A DNA stretch of 64,000 nt, taken from contig NZ_CP101655.1 in NCBI RefSeq assembly GCF_028830055.1, forward strand, positions 3,576,204-3,640,203, in the 5' to 3' direction. Source of the DNA: Pseudomonas serboccidentalis (GTDB taxonomy: Bacteria > Pseudomonadota > Gammaproteobacteria > Pseudomonadales > Pseudomonadaceae). Within the stretch, counting starts at the first letter, position 1, and each line of letters starts with the position of its first letter. Below the pieces are notes generated by a model. It was not told the origin of the DNA, made no database searches, and saw only the letters and a list, made by a program, of their open reading frames with translations. Position numbers and translations under genes: made by a program. Of the stretch, positions 40,601-49,750 are shown piece after piece.

Positions 40601-41557
40601 ATGAATCCCAATCAATTGACCGAACAGCTCGGGTTGTTTCTCGATGTGTTGGAAAGCGGCAGTTTTTCTGCGGCTTCCCGTCGTCATCCGCTGACGCCCT
40701 CCGCCGTGGCGCGGCGCATCGACAGCCTGGAAAGCGCGGTGGGTAGCCAGTTGTTCATCCGCAGCACCCACGCCGTGCGGGCCACACCCGCCGGTCTGGC
40801 CTTTGCCGAACGCGCGCGGCGCATTGTTGCCGAGTTGCAACTGGCCCGGGCCGAAGCGGTGTCCCTGAGCAGTGCGCCGGAAGGCTTGATTCGCATCGAC
40901 GCCCCGGCCGCGTTCGGGCGCCGCCATCTGGCACCGGTGATTGCCGATTTTCTGGTGTTGTACCCGGGCCTGGACGTGCAGTTGCACCTGATCGACAGCT
41001 TCATCGACATGCACGGCTCCAACCTGGGCAAGGTCGACCTGGTGTTGCGGGCCGGGCAAATGGCCGATACCCGGCTGGTCGCCACCCCGCTGGCGAGCAT
41101 GATGCGCATCGCCTGCGCCAGCCCCGATTACCTCAAGCGTCGCGGTGCACCGAGTCATCCCGGGCAGTTGAGCGAACATGACGGACTGGATTGGGAAGGC
41201 CTGGCCCCGCCCTTCGCCTGGCGCTTCGAACAGGACGGGCAAATGCAACTGCACCGCCCTTCGCGAATCCGCATGAGCGCCAACAATGCCGAGGCGCTGG
41301 TGTGCGGCGCATTGGCCGGGCTGGGCATCGCGCACTTGCCGACCTGGCTGGCCAGTGAATACCTGCTGCGCGGAGAGCTGTTACCGCTGTTCTGCGAGAA
41401 CGGTCTGCCACAACCGGAGAGCACCGGTATCTATGCGCTGCGCATGGAACAGCAAACCAACTCGCGCAGCCGCTTGCTTCTGGAATACCTCAAGACCCGC
41501 TTCAGCCCGGTGCCGCCGTGGGATCTGGCGCTGCAGCGCGAGCTGGGCCGACACTAA
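40601..41557 (+). CDS. LysR-family transcriptional regulator
   Basis: The 318-residue LysR protein has a winged helix at about 5-65 ('GLFLDVLESGSFSAASRRHPLTPSAVARRIDSLESAVGSQLFIRSTHAVRATPAG') and a CrgA-type effector domain ('GLIRIDAPAAFGRRHLAPVIADFLVLYPGLDVQLHLID'). It is divergent from the TauE permease gene with 109 bases between their starts, so it is a likely regulator of that gene. Its stop is followed 73 bases later by the ohrR start, with a distinct promoter in between. Confidence 0.9.
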   Translation: MNPNQLTEQLGLFLDVLESGSFSAASRRHPLTPSAVARRIDSLESAVGSQLFIRSTHAVRATPAGLAFAERARRIVAELQLARAEAVSLSSAPEGLIRIDAPAAFGRRHLAPVIADFLVLYPGLDVQLHLIDSFIDMHGSNLGKVDLVLRAGQMADTRLVATPLASMMRIACASPDYLKRRGAPSHPGQLSEHDGLDWEGLAPPFAWRFEQDGQMQLHRPSRIRMSANNAEALVCGALAGLGIAHLPTWLASEYLLRGELLPLFCENGLPQPESTGIYALRMEQQTNSRSRLLLEYLKTRFSPVPPWDLALQRELGRH

Positions 41558-41570
41558 GTTCTGGATAATT

Positions 41571-41604
41571 ATCTGGCGCATTAAACATTCGGGCGCTAGA
41601 TTCA
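41571..41604 (+). promoter_or_regulatory. ohrR promoter/operator
   Basis: This segment aligns without gaps to the ohr promoter at 42331-42364 (24 of 34 identical), including the -10 TAGATT (41597-41602) and the GCGC-N2-TAAA-N-ATT block. It lies 27 bases upstream of the ohrR start codon, consistent with OhrR repressing its own gene. Confidence 0.65.
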
Positions 41605-41630
41605 AGCCCATCATCGAACAAGGCTTTGCC

Positions 41631-42095
41631 ATGACCACCGAACGCGACACCACCGACAACTGCGATCACCTGCTGTTGGACAACCAGGCCTGCTTCGCCC
41701 TGCACTCCACCTCGCTGATGATGACCAAGGTCTACAAGCCGTTGCTGCAAGCGCTGGGCCTGACCTATCCGCAGTATCTGGCGATGATGGTGCTGTGGGA
41801 AAAGGACGGTTTGACCGTGGGCGAAATCAGCACGCGGTTGCTGACCGATCCGGGATCGCTGACACCGTTGCTCAAGCGCCTGGAGGCTGAAGGTTTGCTC
41901 AGCCGTACGCGCAGTCGCGAGGATGAGCGGGTGGTGATCGTTGAACTCACCGCACAAGGCCGGGCCCTGCGTGACCAGGCCAAGAGCGTTCCGCAATGCA
42001 TCCTGGGCGCCAGCGGCTTTACCATCGAACGCCTGCAGCATCTGCAATCGGAGCTGCAAGCCCTGCGCAGCCACCTGCAAGACAGCTTGACTTGA
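41631..42095 (+). CDS. ohrR: Organic hydroperoxide resistance regulator OhrR (MarR family)
   Basis: This 154-residue MarR repressor has 'DNQACFALHSTSLMMTKVYKPLLQALGLTYPQYLAMMVLWE' with the peroxide-sensing cysteine (near residue 21), and a second cysteine in 'VPQCILGASG' that forms the disulfide in two-Cys OhrR proteins. The winged helix is 'LLTDPGSLTPLLKRLEAEGLLSRTRSREDERVV'. ATG 41631 has AAGG 8 bases upstream. Its target ohr lies immediately downstream but in its own transcript, separated by a REP doublet. It is a paralog of ospR at 25868. Confidence 0.93.
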   Translation: MTTERDTTDNCDHLLLDNQACFALHSTSLMMTKVYKPLLQALGLTYPQYLAMMVLWEKDGLTVGEISTRLLTDPGSLTPLLKRLEAEGLLSRTRSREDERVVIVELTAQGRALRDQAKSVPQCILGASGFTIERLQHLQSELQALRSHLQDSLT

Positions 42096-42117
42096 TAACA
42101 ACACTGCCTCTCCCACA

Positions 42118-42206
42118 GTAGGAGTGAGCCTGCTCGCGATAGCGATGGTTCAGTCGACTTCCGTTGATTTTTGTCCCACCGCTATCGCGAGCAGGCTCAC
42201 TCCTAC
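42118..42206. repeat. Paired REP element (type B), 26-bp perfect arms
   Basis: The arms at 42118-42143 (starting GTAGGAGTGAGCCTGCTCGC) and 42181-42206 are exact reverse complements with a 37-base centre. It lies between ohrR and the ohr promoter and may end the ohrR transcript. Confidence 0.92.
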
Positions 42207-42330
42207 CAGGGATCGCTTCACCTGAAAAATATTCTTCAGCCCCCGCACCCCCACCATCCGCTCTAAATCAACACTTTCAAGCTGATCGTCAGTTCGTTGC
42301 AGGACTGAAACGCAGCTTTCTCGAAAATTT

Positions 42331-42365
42331 ATATTGCGCGCTAAATATTTGAGAGCTACATTTAT
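42331..42365 (+). promoter_or_regulatory. ohr promoter with OhrR operator
   Basis: -35 TTGCGC (42334-42339) and -10 TACATT (42357-42362) are spaced by 17 bases and embedded in the element shared with the ohrR promoter. TTGCGCGCTAA (42334-42344) recurs as an exact inverted copy TTAGCGCGCAA at 42377-42387, and TTAGCGCAA again at 42392-42400. Confidence 0.7.
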
Positions 42366-42427
42366 CTCGCACTTACTTAGCGCGCAAACAATTAGCGCAA
42401 ATAAAGACTCTGAACGAGGCTCACACC

Positions 42428-42847
42428 ATGCAAACTCTCTACACTGCAATCGCAACCTCCACTGGCGGCCGTGACGGTCGTGCGATCTCCAGCGACAACG
42501 TCCTCGACGTTAAACTCGCCACCCCGAAAGAACTCGGTGGTGCCGGTGGTGCAGCGACCAACCCTGAGCAACTGTTCGCTGCCGGTTACTCGGCCTGCTT
42601 CATCGGCGCACTGAAATTCGTTGCCAGCCAGACCAAACGCAAGATCCCCGACGACGCCTCGATCACCGCGCATGTCGGCATTGGCCAGATCCCTGGCGGT
42701 TTCGGTCTGGACATCGACCTGCACATCAGCCTGCCGGGTCTGGAACAAGCGGATGCACAGAGCCTGGTCGAAGCCGCGCATCAGGTCTGCCCGTACTCCA
42801 ACGCCACCCGTGACAACGTTGACGTGCGTCTGCACACCACCGTGTAA
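42428..42847 (+). CDS. ohr: Organic hydroperoxide resistance protein Ohr
   Basis: The 139-residue OsmC/Ohr-fold thiol peroxidase detoxifies organic and lipid hydroperoxides. The two catalytic cysteines are present in 'FAAGYSACFIGALKFVA' and 'EAAHQVCPYSNATRDNVDV', with the active-site arginine in 'STGGRDGRAIS'. The length is standard. A GAGG site precedes ATG 42428. It is transcribed from its own OhrR-regulated promoter and followed by a type A REP doublet and a terminator shared with convergent efp. Confidence 0.96.
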   Translation: MQTLYTAIATSTGGRDGRAISSDNVLDVKLATPKELGGAGGAATNPEQLFAAGYSACFIGALKFVASQTKRKIPDDASITAHVGIGQIPGGFGLDIDLHISLPGLEQADAQSLVEAAHQVCPYSNATRDNVDVRLHTTV

Positions 42848-42854
42848 CCGAAGC

Positions 42855-42922
42855 AAAAGATCGCAGCCTGCGGCAGCTCCTCCACCGATCCCTGCAGGAG
42901 CTGCCGCAGGCTGCGATCTTTT
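42855..42922. repeat. Paired REP element (type A), 27-bp perfect arms
   Basis: The arms at 42855-42881 (starting AAAAGATCGCAGCCTGCGGC) and 42896-42922 are exact reverse complements around only 14 bases, making a very stable hairpin 8 bases after the ohr stop. Confidence 0.92.
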
Positions 42923-42940
42923 GATCTTCCTTGCAGGCAC

Positions 42941-42972
42941 AAAAAAGCCCGACTCAATGGTCGGGCTTTTTC
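42941..42972. terminator. Bidirectional terminator between ohr and efp
   Basis: The stem AGCCCGAC / GTCGGGCT-like (A tract on the left, TTTTTCTTT on the right) lies between the convergent ohr and efp genes. Confidence 0.88.
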
Positions 42973-42991
42973 TTTCCGCGAAAAGCTGTGC

Positions 42992-43561
42992 TTATTTGGC
43001 ACGGCCTTTGTAGGAACCGCCTTCACGGGTGTCGATCTCGATCTTGTCACCGATTTCGATGAAGTCAGCAACTTGCAGCTCAGTACCGTTGCTCAGCTTG
43101 GCTGGCTTCATGACTTTGCCGGAAGTGTCGCCACGAGCCGAACCTTCGGTGTAGTCAACTACGCGCACGATGGTGGTCGGCAGTTCTACGGAAACCAGAC
43201 GCTCTTCGAAGAACACGGCTTCGCAAACGTCGGTCATGCCTTCTTCAACGAAAGGCAGAACGCTTTCGATGTCTTCGGCGTTCAGCTCGTACATGGTGTA
43301 GTCAGTGGTGTCCATGAACGTGTAGGTGTCGCCGCTGATGAAGGACAGGGTCGCTTCTTTGCGGTCGAGGATCACGTCGTCCAGCTTGTCGTCCGCACCG
43401 TAAACGGTTTCGGTCTTGTAACCGGTCAGCAGGTTCTTCAGCTTGGTCTTCATGATCGCGCTGTTACGGCCCGACTTGGTGAATTCAGCTTTCTGAACCA
43501 GCCAAGGATCGTTGTCGATACGGATCACGGTACCGGGTTTGAGTTCTTTACCAGTTTTCAT
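42992..43561 (-). CDS. efp: Translation elongation factor P
   Basis: EF-P (189 residues) rescues ribosomes stalled at polyproline. Its three beta-barrel domains are present. The tip of domain I reads 'TKSGRNSA', placing an arginine at position 32 (SGR32N), the residue that is rhamnosylated in Pseudomonas, instead of the lysine of E. coli. The modifying enzyme gene earP lies immediately upstream in the divergent-looking but same-strand order (43610-44752), 48 bases away. The C-terminal '[12 protein letters not shown]'-like signature is intact. Confidence 0.97.
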   Translation of the reverse strand: MKTGKELKPGTVIRIDNDPWLVQKAEFTKSGRNSAIMKTKLKNLLTGYKTETVYGADDKLDDVILDRKEATLSFISGDTYTFMDTTDYTMYELNAEDIESVLPFVEEGMTDVCEAVFFEERLVSVELPTTIVRVVDYTEGSARGDTSGKVMKPAKLSNGTELQVADFIEIGDKIEIDTREGGSYKGRAK

Positions 43562-43609
43562 TGCGAATATCCGAATTTGGATGGGATTTACAAAAATCTA
43601 GGCCGCGTA

Positions 43610-44752
43610 TCATATCCAATTTAGGTAAAACTGTACCAGCGCCGTGGCAAGATCGGCCTGCAAGCCTTGTTCCAGACACCATTGTTCGGCGTTTTCCTGC
43701 AGTTCTGGCCAGTGTTTACGGGCCTCTAGCCAGTGCTCGCCGATCGGTTGCCCGGCACTCCAGGCATGCCACAGACCGTTCATCGCCTCGGCAGCCGCCG
43801 GCGAAAGTCCTTTCGTATACAACGCAAGGAAGGCGTCGAGCTTGTCCAGATGGATGTCTTCGTCCTGCTGATAGATGTGCCAGAGCATCGGCCGCCCGGC
43901 CCACTGCGCACGAACGAACGAATCCTCCCCACGCACCGCATTGAAATCACAGCACCACAGCAACTGATCGTATTGATCCTGACGGACGAACGGCAGCACC
44001 TGCACCGTCAGCGCCTGACGCACGTTCAGGTCGCCGACCTCCAGTGAGTCAACCCCGAGCCAGCGCGCGACGTCACCGAGAATCCGCCCTTCCGGCACCA
44101 GCAGGTGGGTGGGTTCGTTATCAGCGGCCAGCACATCCAGCCAACTGGCGAGACCGGCGTTCTCGTAGGCAAACAGTGAAATCAGTTGTGCGCCCGGTGC
44201 GCGATCGATCCCCAGACGTTCCAGGAACTGGCGCTGCGCCTCGTCATCCGCCTGAAACGCACGACGTCGCTCAAGCAAACCCCGTTCACGCAGCAAGCCT
44301 CCGGTGCCCGGCTGAAACCCGGGAAAGAAGAAAAACTTCTGCACCGATTTGTATTTCACCGAGGGCAAACCGTGACAACCGATGACCCAGCCTTCGGCGC
44401 TGAGGTAATCGAGGTTCATCCACAGCGGCAGCTGTTGGCGCTCGGCCATGGCGTCCATGTACGCGGGAGGCAACTGACAGGCAAACGCGGCGATCACCAC
44501 GTCCGCCGCCTCCGTCTGCGGCCAGTCGCTCGGCCAGTGCCGCACGTCGACGCCCTGCTGCGTTTGCTGGCCCAGGTGGATGTCGATCTCGGGGCAGATG
44601 CGCTCGAAGGCGCGCAGGTCATCGACCCACAGGCGCACCGCCAGCGCATGTTCGGCCACCAGTTGCCGGGCCAGACGCCAGGTCACGCCGATGTCGCCAT
44701 AGTTATCGACCACGGTGCAAAAAATATCCCAGCGGGTTTTCGGTACCGGCAT
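43610..44752 (-). CDS. earP: EF-P arginine rhamnosyltransferase EarP
   Basis: The 380-residue GT-B glycosyltransferase moves rhamnose from dTDP-rhamnose to Arg32 of EF-P. The N-terminal 'DIFCTVVDNYGDIGVTWRLARQL' carries the two catalytic-region aspartates; the C-terminal domain 'CDFNAVRGEDSFVRAQWAGRPMLWHIYQQDEDIHLDKL' binds the nucleotide sugar and includes the RGEDSF motif. ATG 44752 (MPVPKTRW) has GGGGAG 8 bases upstream. It lies upstream of efp on the same strand, so enzyme and substrate are probably co-expressed. Confidence 0.95.
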   Translation of the reverse strand: MPVPKTRWDIFCTVVDNYGDIGVTWRLARQLVAEHALAVRLWVDDLRAFERICPEIDIHLGQQTQQGVDVRHWPSDWPQTEAADVVIAAFACQLPPAYMDAMAERQQLPLWMNLDYLSAEGWVIGCHGLPSVKYKSVQKFFFFPGFQPGTGGLLRERGLLERRRAFQADDEAQRQFLERLGIDRAPGAQLISLFAYENAGLASWLDVLAADNEPTHLLVPEGRILGDVARWLGVDSLEVGDLNVRQALTVQVLPFVRQDQYDQLLWCCDFNAVRGEDSFVRAQWAGRPMLWHIYQQDEDIHLDKLDAFLALYTKGLSPAAAEAMNGLWHAWSAGQPIGEHWLEARKHWPELQENAEQWCLEQGLQADLATALVQFYLNWI

Positions 44753-44877
44753 GCAAGACTCCCCGTTGGCAAAGGCGCTGATTGTCCGCATAAATGACGT
44801 CGCGCAGAAGAGCCGACGGCGATTAATCTTCGTGCGACAATCGCCACTTGCCCGCAATCATCCGCCAGGAGGCAGCC

Positions 44878-45288
44878 ATGCCCTATCGTCCCAACCCGCG
44901 TCGTCCATTGCCTGTTCAGCTTAGCGCGCTGCAACTGACCGGCAGTATTGCTTTGGGCATGTGGCTGGGCTTTCTGGCCATCGCGCTGACCTGCTGGCTG
45001 CTCTCGCGTCTGGTGTTCACCGAACAGCTGGCGCCTGTCGCTCAGGCAGTGCAACAGCTGGCCAAACCGCCCGCGACCGTCCAGGTACAACCGGACATTG
45101 CGCCACAGAGCCCGCTGTTCGAGCAGTACGAAGAGAACCTGCGCAAGAACGAACAGCAGGCACGGTTGGAGCAGGCGCGCAGCAGCACGCGCAATCAGTC
45201 GAACCCCAAGTGCCAGTTCTGGCTGCAACAGGACCAGACCGCGCCAAGCGAGAAGAGCCGCGCCAACGTTTTGCAATTCTGCGATTGA
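44878..45288 (+). CDS. Small single-pass membrane protein of unknown function
   Basis: This 136-residue protein has a basic N terminus (MPYRPNPRRPLP), one membrane segment at about 22-46 ('GSIALGMWLGFLAIALTCWLLSRLVF') and a Gln/Pro-rich polar periplasmic part with two cysteines near the C terminus ('NPKCQFWLQQ', 'VLQFCD') that could form a disulfide. I do not recognise the family. AGGAGG precedes the ATG. It starts 126 bases from divergent earP and is followed 2 bases later by the GreA/B-like gene, so the two share a transcript. Confidence 0.75.
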   Translation: MPYRPNPRRPLPVQLSALQLTGSIALGMWLGFLAIALTCWLLSRLVFTEQLAPVAQAVQQLAKPPATVQVQPDIAPQSPLFEQYEENLRKNEQQARLEQARSSTRNQSNPKCQFWLQQDQTAPSEKSRANVLQFCD

Positions 45289-45290
45289 TC

Positions 45291-45773
45291 ATGAACAAAC
45301 ACACCGTCCACCAGTTGATCCTCGACAAACTGCGCGTCGACCTCGACATCGCCGAACGCGCCGCGCAGACCGCTTATGAAACCGCGACCCACGAAGAGAA
45401 CATCGCCGAGAACAAGTACGACACACTGGGGCTTGAGGCGTCTTATCTGGCGGCGGGTCAGGCGAAACGGGTCGAAGAAATCCGTCAGTCGCTGGCGCTG
45501 TGCCAGAACTTGACGCTGCGCGCCTACGATGAAAATCGTGGCATCGAGATCGGCGCCCTGCTCGGTCTGGAAGACGAAAAGGGTCGCGAGCAATGGCTGT
45601 TTCTGGCCCCGGATGCAGCGGGCCTGAAAGTCGATGTGGTGGGTCAGCCGATTACCGTCATCACCCCGCGCTCGCCGCTGGGCAAAAGCCTGCTGGGCAA
45701 GTTCGAGGGCGACGAGGTGGAGATTCTGGTGGCGGGCACCCGGCAACAGTTCGCTGTCACCGAGGTGCTCTGA
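45291..45773 (+). CDS. GreA/GreB C-terminal-domain protein (Gre-like factor)
   Basis: The 160-residue protein has an N-terminal helical part ('RVDLDIAERAAQTAYETATHEENIAENKYDTLGLEASYLAAGQAKRVEEIRQSLA'), which could form a short coiled coil, and a C-terminal FKBP-like domain with 'ITPRSPLGKSLLGKFEGDEVEI', a strong GreA/GreB signature (SP-GxALLGKxxGDxV). The acidic tip residues needed for RNA cleavage are not obvious, so it may act on RNA polymerase without stimulating cleavage. A classical greB is present at 58052. Confidence 0.85.
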   Translation: MNKHTVHQLILDKLRVDLDIAERAAQTAYETATHEENIAENKYDTLGLEASYLAAGQAKRVEEIRQSLALCQNLTLRAYDENRGIEIGALLGLEDEKGREQWLFLAPDAAGLKVDVVGQPITVITPRSPLGKSLLGKFEGDEVEILVAGTRQQFAVTEVL

Positions 45774-45782
45774 GGCAGGGTC

Positions 45783-46766
<984 letters not shown>

Positions 46767-46870
46767 TCAAAGCAGGTAGACGCCACGGGCATCAGCGACG
46801 GTATATAACTATATTAATGGTTTAATTAATAAATCTAGAACTTTTTCATCAAAGCGCCATTATTCCCGCC

Positions 46871-47374
46871 TCAGCGATCCCCCCGGCGCCGACGCTCCAC
46901 CAACGGCACCAGATAAACCGGTACCTTGGCCAATTGCAGAACCCGGGTCGCCGTGCGCCCCAAAGGAGTTTCCGCCCCCACACCGTGGCTATGCGTGCCT
47001 ACGATCAGCAAATCCACCGAGAGTTTCTGCACCTGGTCGAGAATCACCTGCGCCGGATCGCCCTGCACCACCCGAACCGCGCAAATACGCTGCAGATCCT
47101 GATCGCCCTCGTCGCCCAGTTCTTCGCGAAAACTGTCCAGCACCCGCTGCTCAATACTCGCGATGACAGTTTTCAGACCCTGACTGTGGAATTCGTTCAA
47201 TGCCTGTTCGTCGAGATAGCTTTGCAGCACCGACTCGGCAAACAGCCCCATGGGTTCCACTGCGTGCACCACATACAAGTCGGCATCGAATGTTCGCGCC
47301 AACGCCAGGGCATGCTGCATCACTAACGGTGCGTACAGACCGAGGTCAGTGGCATACAGCATCGAACGAATCAT
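46871..47374 (-). CDS. Universal stress protein (UspA family)
   Basis: The 167-residue UspA-fold protein has N-terminal 'SMLYATDLGLYAPLVMQHALALARTFDADLYVVHAVEP' and the ATP-binding signature G-2x-G-9x-G-S/T near 'IVGTHSHGVGAETPLGRTATRVLQLAKVPVYLVP'. The GxxG..GRT variant suggests it can bind nucleotide. It is a single gene between cysB and the 5'-nucleotidase gene, without operon partners. Confidence 0.9.
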   Translation of the reverse strand: MIRSMLYATDLGLYAPLVMQHALALARTFDADLYVVHAVEPMGLFAESVLQSYLDEQALNEFHSQGLKTVIASIEQRVLDSFREELGDEGDQDLQRICAVRVVQGDPAQVILDQVQKLSVDLLIVGTHSHGVGAETPLGRTATRVLQLAKVPVYLVPLVERRRRGDR

Positions 47375-47472
47375 ATGACCTCCTCGCGTGCCAACATGGC
47401 GGAGATTTGATTCAGCTTAGCAGTGCCTTGGCGAGTACGACGTGCGACGCAACGTCTTGAAGCACAGGGGCT

Positions 47473-48378
47473 TTAGATCGATGGTTCGTTGCTGATGCCG
47501 TGCGGCACGTGGCCGGTGGCGACCACTTCACGCGCGAGCTCGCAGTGACCGGCCTGATCGTCGAAAAACACATCGGCGGCAAAGGCTTCGAGGAACGCCG
47601 ATTTGGTCAGCCCGCCGAGGAACAGCGACTCGTCGAGACGGATGTCCCACTCGCGCAAGGTGCGGATCACCCGCTCATGGGCCGGCGCCGAACGCGCGGT
47701 CACCAGCGCTGTGCGGATCGGGCAATCGTCCTCGGGGAACTCGCGCTGCAGCGCATTGAGCGCGGCCAGAAAGCCTTTGAACGGCCCGCCGCGCAATGGC
47801 TCGCGCGCCGCTTCACGCTCCTTGGCCTGAAACGCCTCCAGCCCGCCGGATTGATAAATGCGCTCGGACTCATCGGAAAACAGCACCGCGTCGCCGTCGA
47901 AGGCGATGCGCAACTCATCACTGGCGGCACGACTGGCGCCACCAGACAGAATCGTCGCTGCAGCAAATCCAGCGTCCAGTGCAGCGCGCACATCCTCGGC
48001 GTGCGTGGACAGAAACAGGTCACAGCCAAAGGCCTTGAGGTACGGATACGGACTGCGCCCGCCGACGAATGCCGCCCGGGAAATGTCCAGCCCATAGTGA
48101 TGAATCGAGTTGAAGGCGCGCAGGCCGGTGTCGGCACTGTTACGCGAAACCAGAATCACCTCGACCCGGGCGCGGTCGAGGCGACTGTTGAGGCTCAGGA
48201 GTTTTTCCACCAGGGGAAAGGCATCGCCCGGTGCGAGAATCTCGTCTTCGTGTTCGATCTGATATTGCCGGTAGGCTTCGACGCCGCTCGACAGGTAGAC
48301 CTTGTGACTTTCGCTCAGGTCGAACAGGGCGCGAGACGAAATCGCCAGCACCAGTTTGTCATCGATGTTCTTGGCCAT
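47473..48378 (-). CDS. 5'-nucleotidase (cytosolic NT5C1-like family)
   Basis: The 301-residue protein matches the PF06189 5'-nucleotidase family: 'LVLAISSRALFDLSESHKVYLSSG', 'VEVILVSRNSADTGLRAFNSIHHYGLDISRAAFVGG' and 'ADVFFDDQAGHCELA', where the FDD pair completes an HAD-like active site. It probably dephosphorylates nucleoside monophosphates. ATG 48378 has GGGGAAGGC in front. It is the last gene of a leftward group with panE-like and thioredoxin-like genes. Confidence 0.88.
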   Translation of the reverse strand: MAKNIDDKLVLAISSRALFDLSESHKVYLSSGVEAYRQYQIEHEDEILAPGDAFPLVEKLLSLNSRLDRARVEVILVSRNSADTGLRAFNSIHHYGLDISRAAFVGGRSPYPYLKAFGCDLFLSTHAEDVRAALDAGFAAATILSGGASRAASDELRIAFDGDAVLFSDESERIYQSGGLEAFQAKEREAAREPLRGGPFKGFLAALNALQREFPEDDCPIRTALVTARSAPAHERVIRTLREWDIRLDESLFLGGLTKSAFLEAFAADVFFDDQAGHCELAREVVATGHVPHGISNEPSI

Positions 48379-48406
48379 GCCTTCCCCCACTCCCTCGAAA
48401 ACCGAC

Positions 48407-49363
48407 TCAAGTGTTGCGTCGGTCGATAAAACTCAACGTGCGATACAGCGCTTCGATACGCGGCAGTTCACACCCTGCCGCCTTGGCCGCCGCCAATGGC
48501 CGGGCATAAATCGCTTCCAGTTCCAGCGGTCGTTTGTGCAGGAAATCGTGGTACATGCTCGGCCAATAGTCGGGCATTTTCTCGGTCATCATGAACAGGT
48601 ACTCGGCGTAACCGGGTGGCATGTCGTGACCACAGGCCTTGGCGCCCTGCACCACTTCGGCCATCAACGCCTGGATCAGCGCGCGACTGTCAGCGTCAGC
48701 CATCAGCGGCGTGGTGCCGGCACCGAGCAGAACCGAGAGACCGTTGTAGGGAATATTCCAAACCAGTTTCTGCCAGCGTGCCTGATGCAGATTGGGCATC
48801 GCCTGGGAGTCGATGCCGGCGGCGCGAAACAGACTGGCGCCCTCCTCGACGATCGCCATGCGCGCCGTGTCATCTGCTGCCGGACCGCTGTGATAGCCGA
48901 CGTTCACCGCTCCCAACGCCTGATGGGTGATGTGCCCCGGAGCTTCGCGATGCACACAGATCAGACACAGGCCACCGAGCAGATGCAGGGAATCGGGTAA
49001 CAGCTCACGCAGGCTGTCTTCGACGTCCAGACCGTTTTGCAGTACCAACACTTTCGCACCGGGTTTGGCCGCAGCAATGATCGCCGGCGCCAGCCCGACG
49101 CTGCTGGTGGTCTTGGCACCGACCAGCAGCCAGTCGCAGGCCGGCATGTCGTCAGCCTTGGCATAGGCTTGCACCGGGTTGAGCGTCAGCGTGCCGTGGA
49201 CCGCACTGTCCACCTGCAAACCACGTTCGGCCACCGCCGAGAATTCACTGCGCAACAAAAAGTGCACATCGAAACCGGCCCGCGCCAGCATCACACCGTA
49301 GAACCCGCCGATTGCCCCGGCGCCGATAATCCCGATCACCGGTTTATTGTCTGCTCCCGCCAT
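48407..49363 (-). CDS. panE: 2-dehydropantoate 2-reductase (ketopantoate reductase family)
   Basis: The 318-residue NADPH-dependent reductase has a Rossmann loop 'IGIIGAGAIGGFYGVMLARAG' at the N terminus, the catalytic lysine region 'ARWQKLVWNIPYNGLSVLLG' and 'PSMYHDFLHKRPLELEAI', the S/D-rich ketopantoate-binding block with the catalytic Glu. PanE makes pantoate for coenzyme A. Pseudomonads carry several paralogs, so the substrate is not certain. Its ATG directly follows the stop of the thioredoxin-like gene (TAG then ATG), showing translational coupling. Confidence 0.88.
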   Translation of the reverse strand: MAGADNKPVIGIIGAGAIGGFYGVMLARAGFDVHFLLRSEFSAVAERGLQVDSAVHGTLTLNPVQAYAKADDMPACDWLLVGAKTTSSVGLAPAIIAAAKPGAKVLVLQNGLDVEDSLRELLPDSLHLLGGLCLICVHREAPGHITHQALGAVNVGYHSGPAADDTARMAIVEEGASLFRAAGIDSQAMPNLHQARWQKLVWNIPYNGLSVLLGAGTTPLMADADSRALIQALMAEVVQGAKACGHDMPPGYAEYLFMMTEKMPDYWPSMYHDFLHKRPLELEAIYARPLAAAKAAGCELPRIEALYRTLSFIDRRNT

Positions 49364-49750
49364 CTATGGCAACTCCTCTGCAATTCGACCCAGCGCCTGC
49401 GCCACTGCCGCGTTCAGCGCATCGGCGGTCAGGCGCGTGTGCAATGCCCCAAAGAACTCGCCGTCGCGCACCACAAACAGCGCCGGCAAATGAAAGACCT
49501 GATAACGCTCCACCAACCCGCCGTTGTTGCCGGCATCGATCCAGCACAGGCGATCCACCGCCAGCTCGAACCCGGGCAACACCTCTCTGGCATAACGGCA
49601 GCTGGAACAGCCGACGCTGGTGAAAATCACCAGCGAAACGCCGCTCATCGCCAGCAGCCGCTGGTCGGCGTCGAAATCGGTCAGTTGCGATTCGACCACT
49701 ATACTGGGGGAAACAATGTCAAATGGCCGACACAGGGAGTCTGTGCTCAT
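49364..49750 (-). CDS. Thioredoxin-like protein
   Basis: The 128-residue thioredoxin-fold protein has the redox motif CSSC in 'LVIFTSVGCSSCRYAREVLPGFE', then 'WIDAGNNGGLVERYQVFHLPALFVVRDGEFFG' with the cis-proline (LPAL). The start is uncertain: ATG 49750 shares bases with the ATG of the divergent PilZ gene. An ATG at 49648 would give a shorter protein that still contains the core. It is coupled to the panE-like gene (no spacing). Confidence 0.82.
   Translation of the reverse strand: MSTDSLCRPFDIVSPSIVVESQLTDFDADQRLLAMSGVSLVIFTSVGCSSCRYAREVLPGFELAVDRLCWIDAGNNGGLVERYQVFHLPALFVVRDGEFFGALHTRLTADALNAAVAQALGRIAEELP

Larger units (their letters stand above)
42096..42427. other. Gap between ohrR and ohr
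   Basis: The 332-base gap holds the type B REP doublet (42118-42206), about 110 bases without recognisable content, then the ohr promoter/operator (42331-42400). No gene is visible. Confidence 0.6.
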
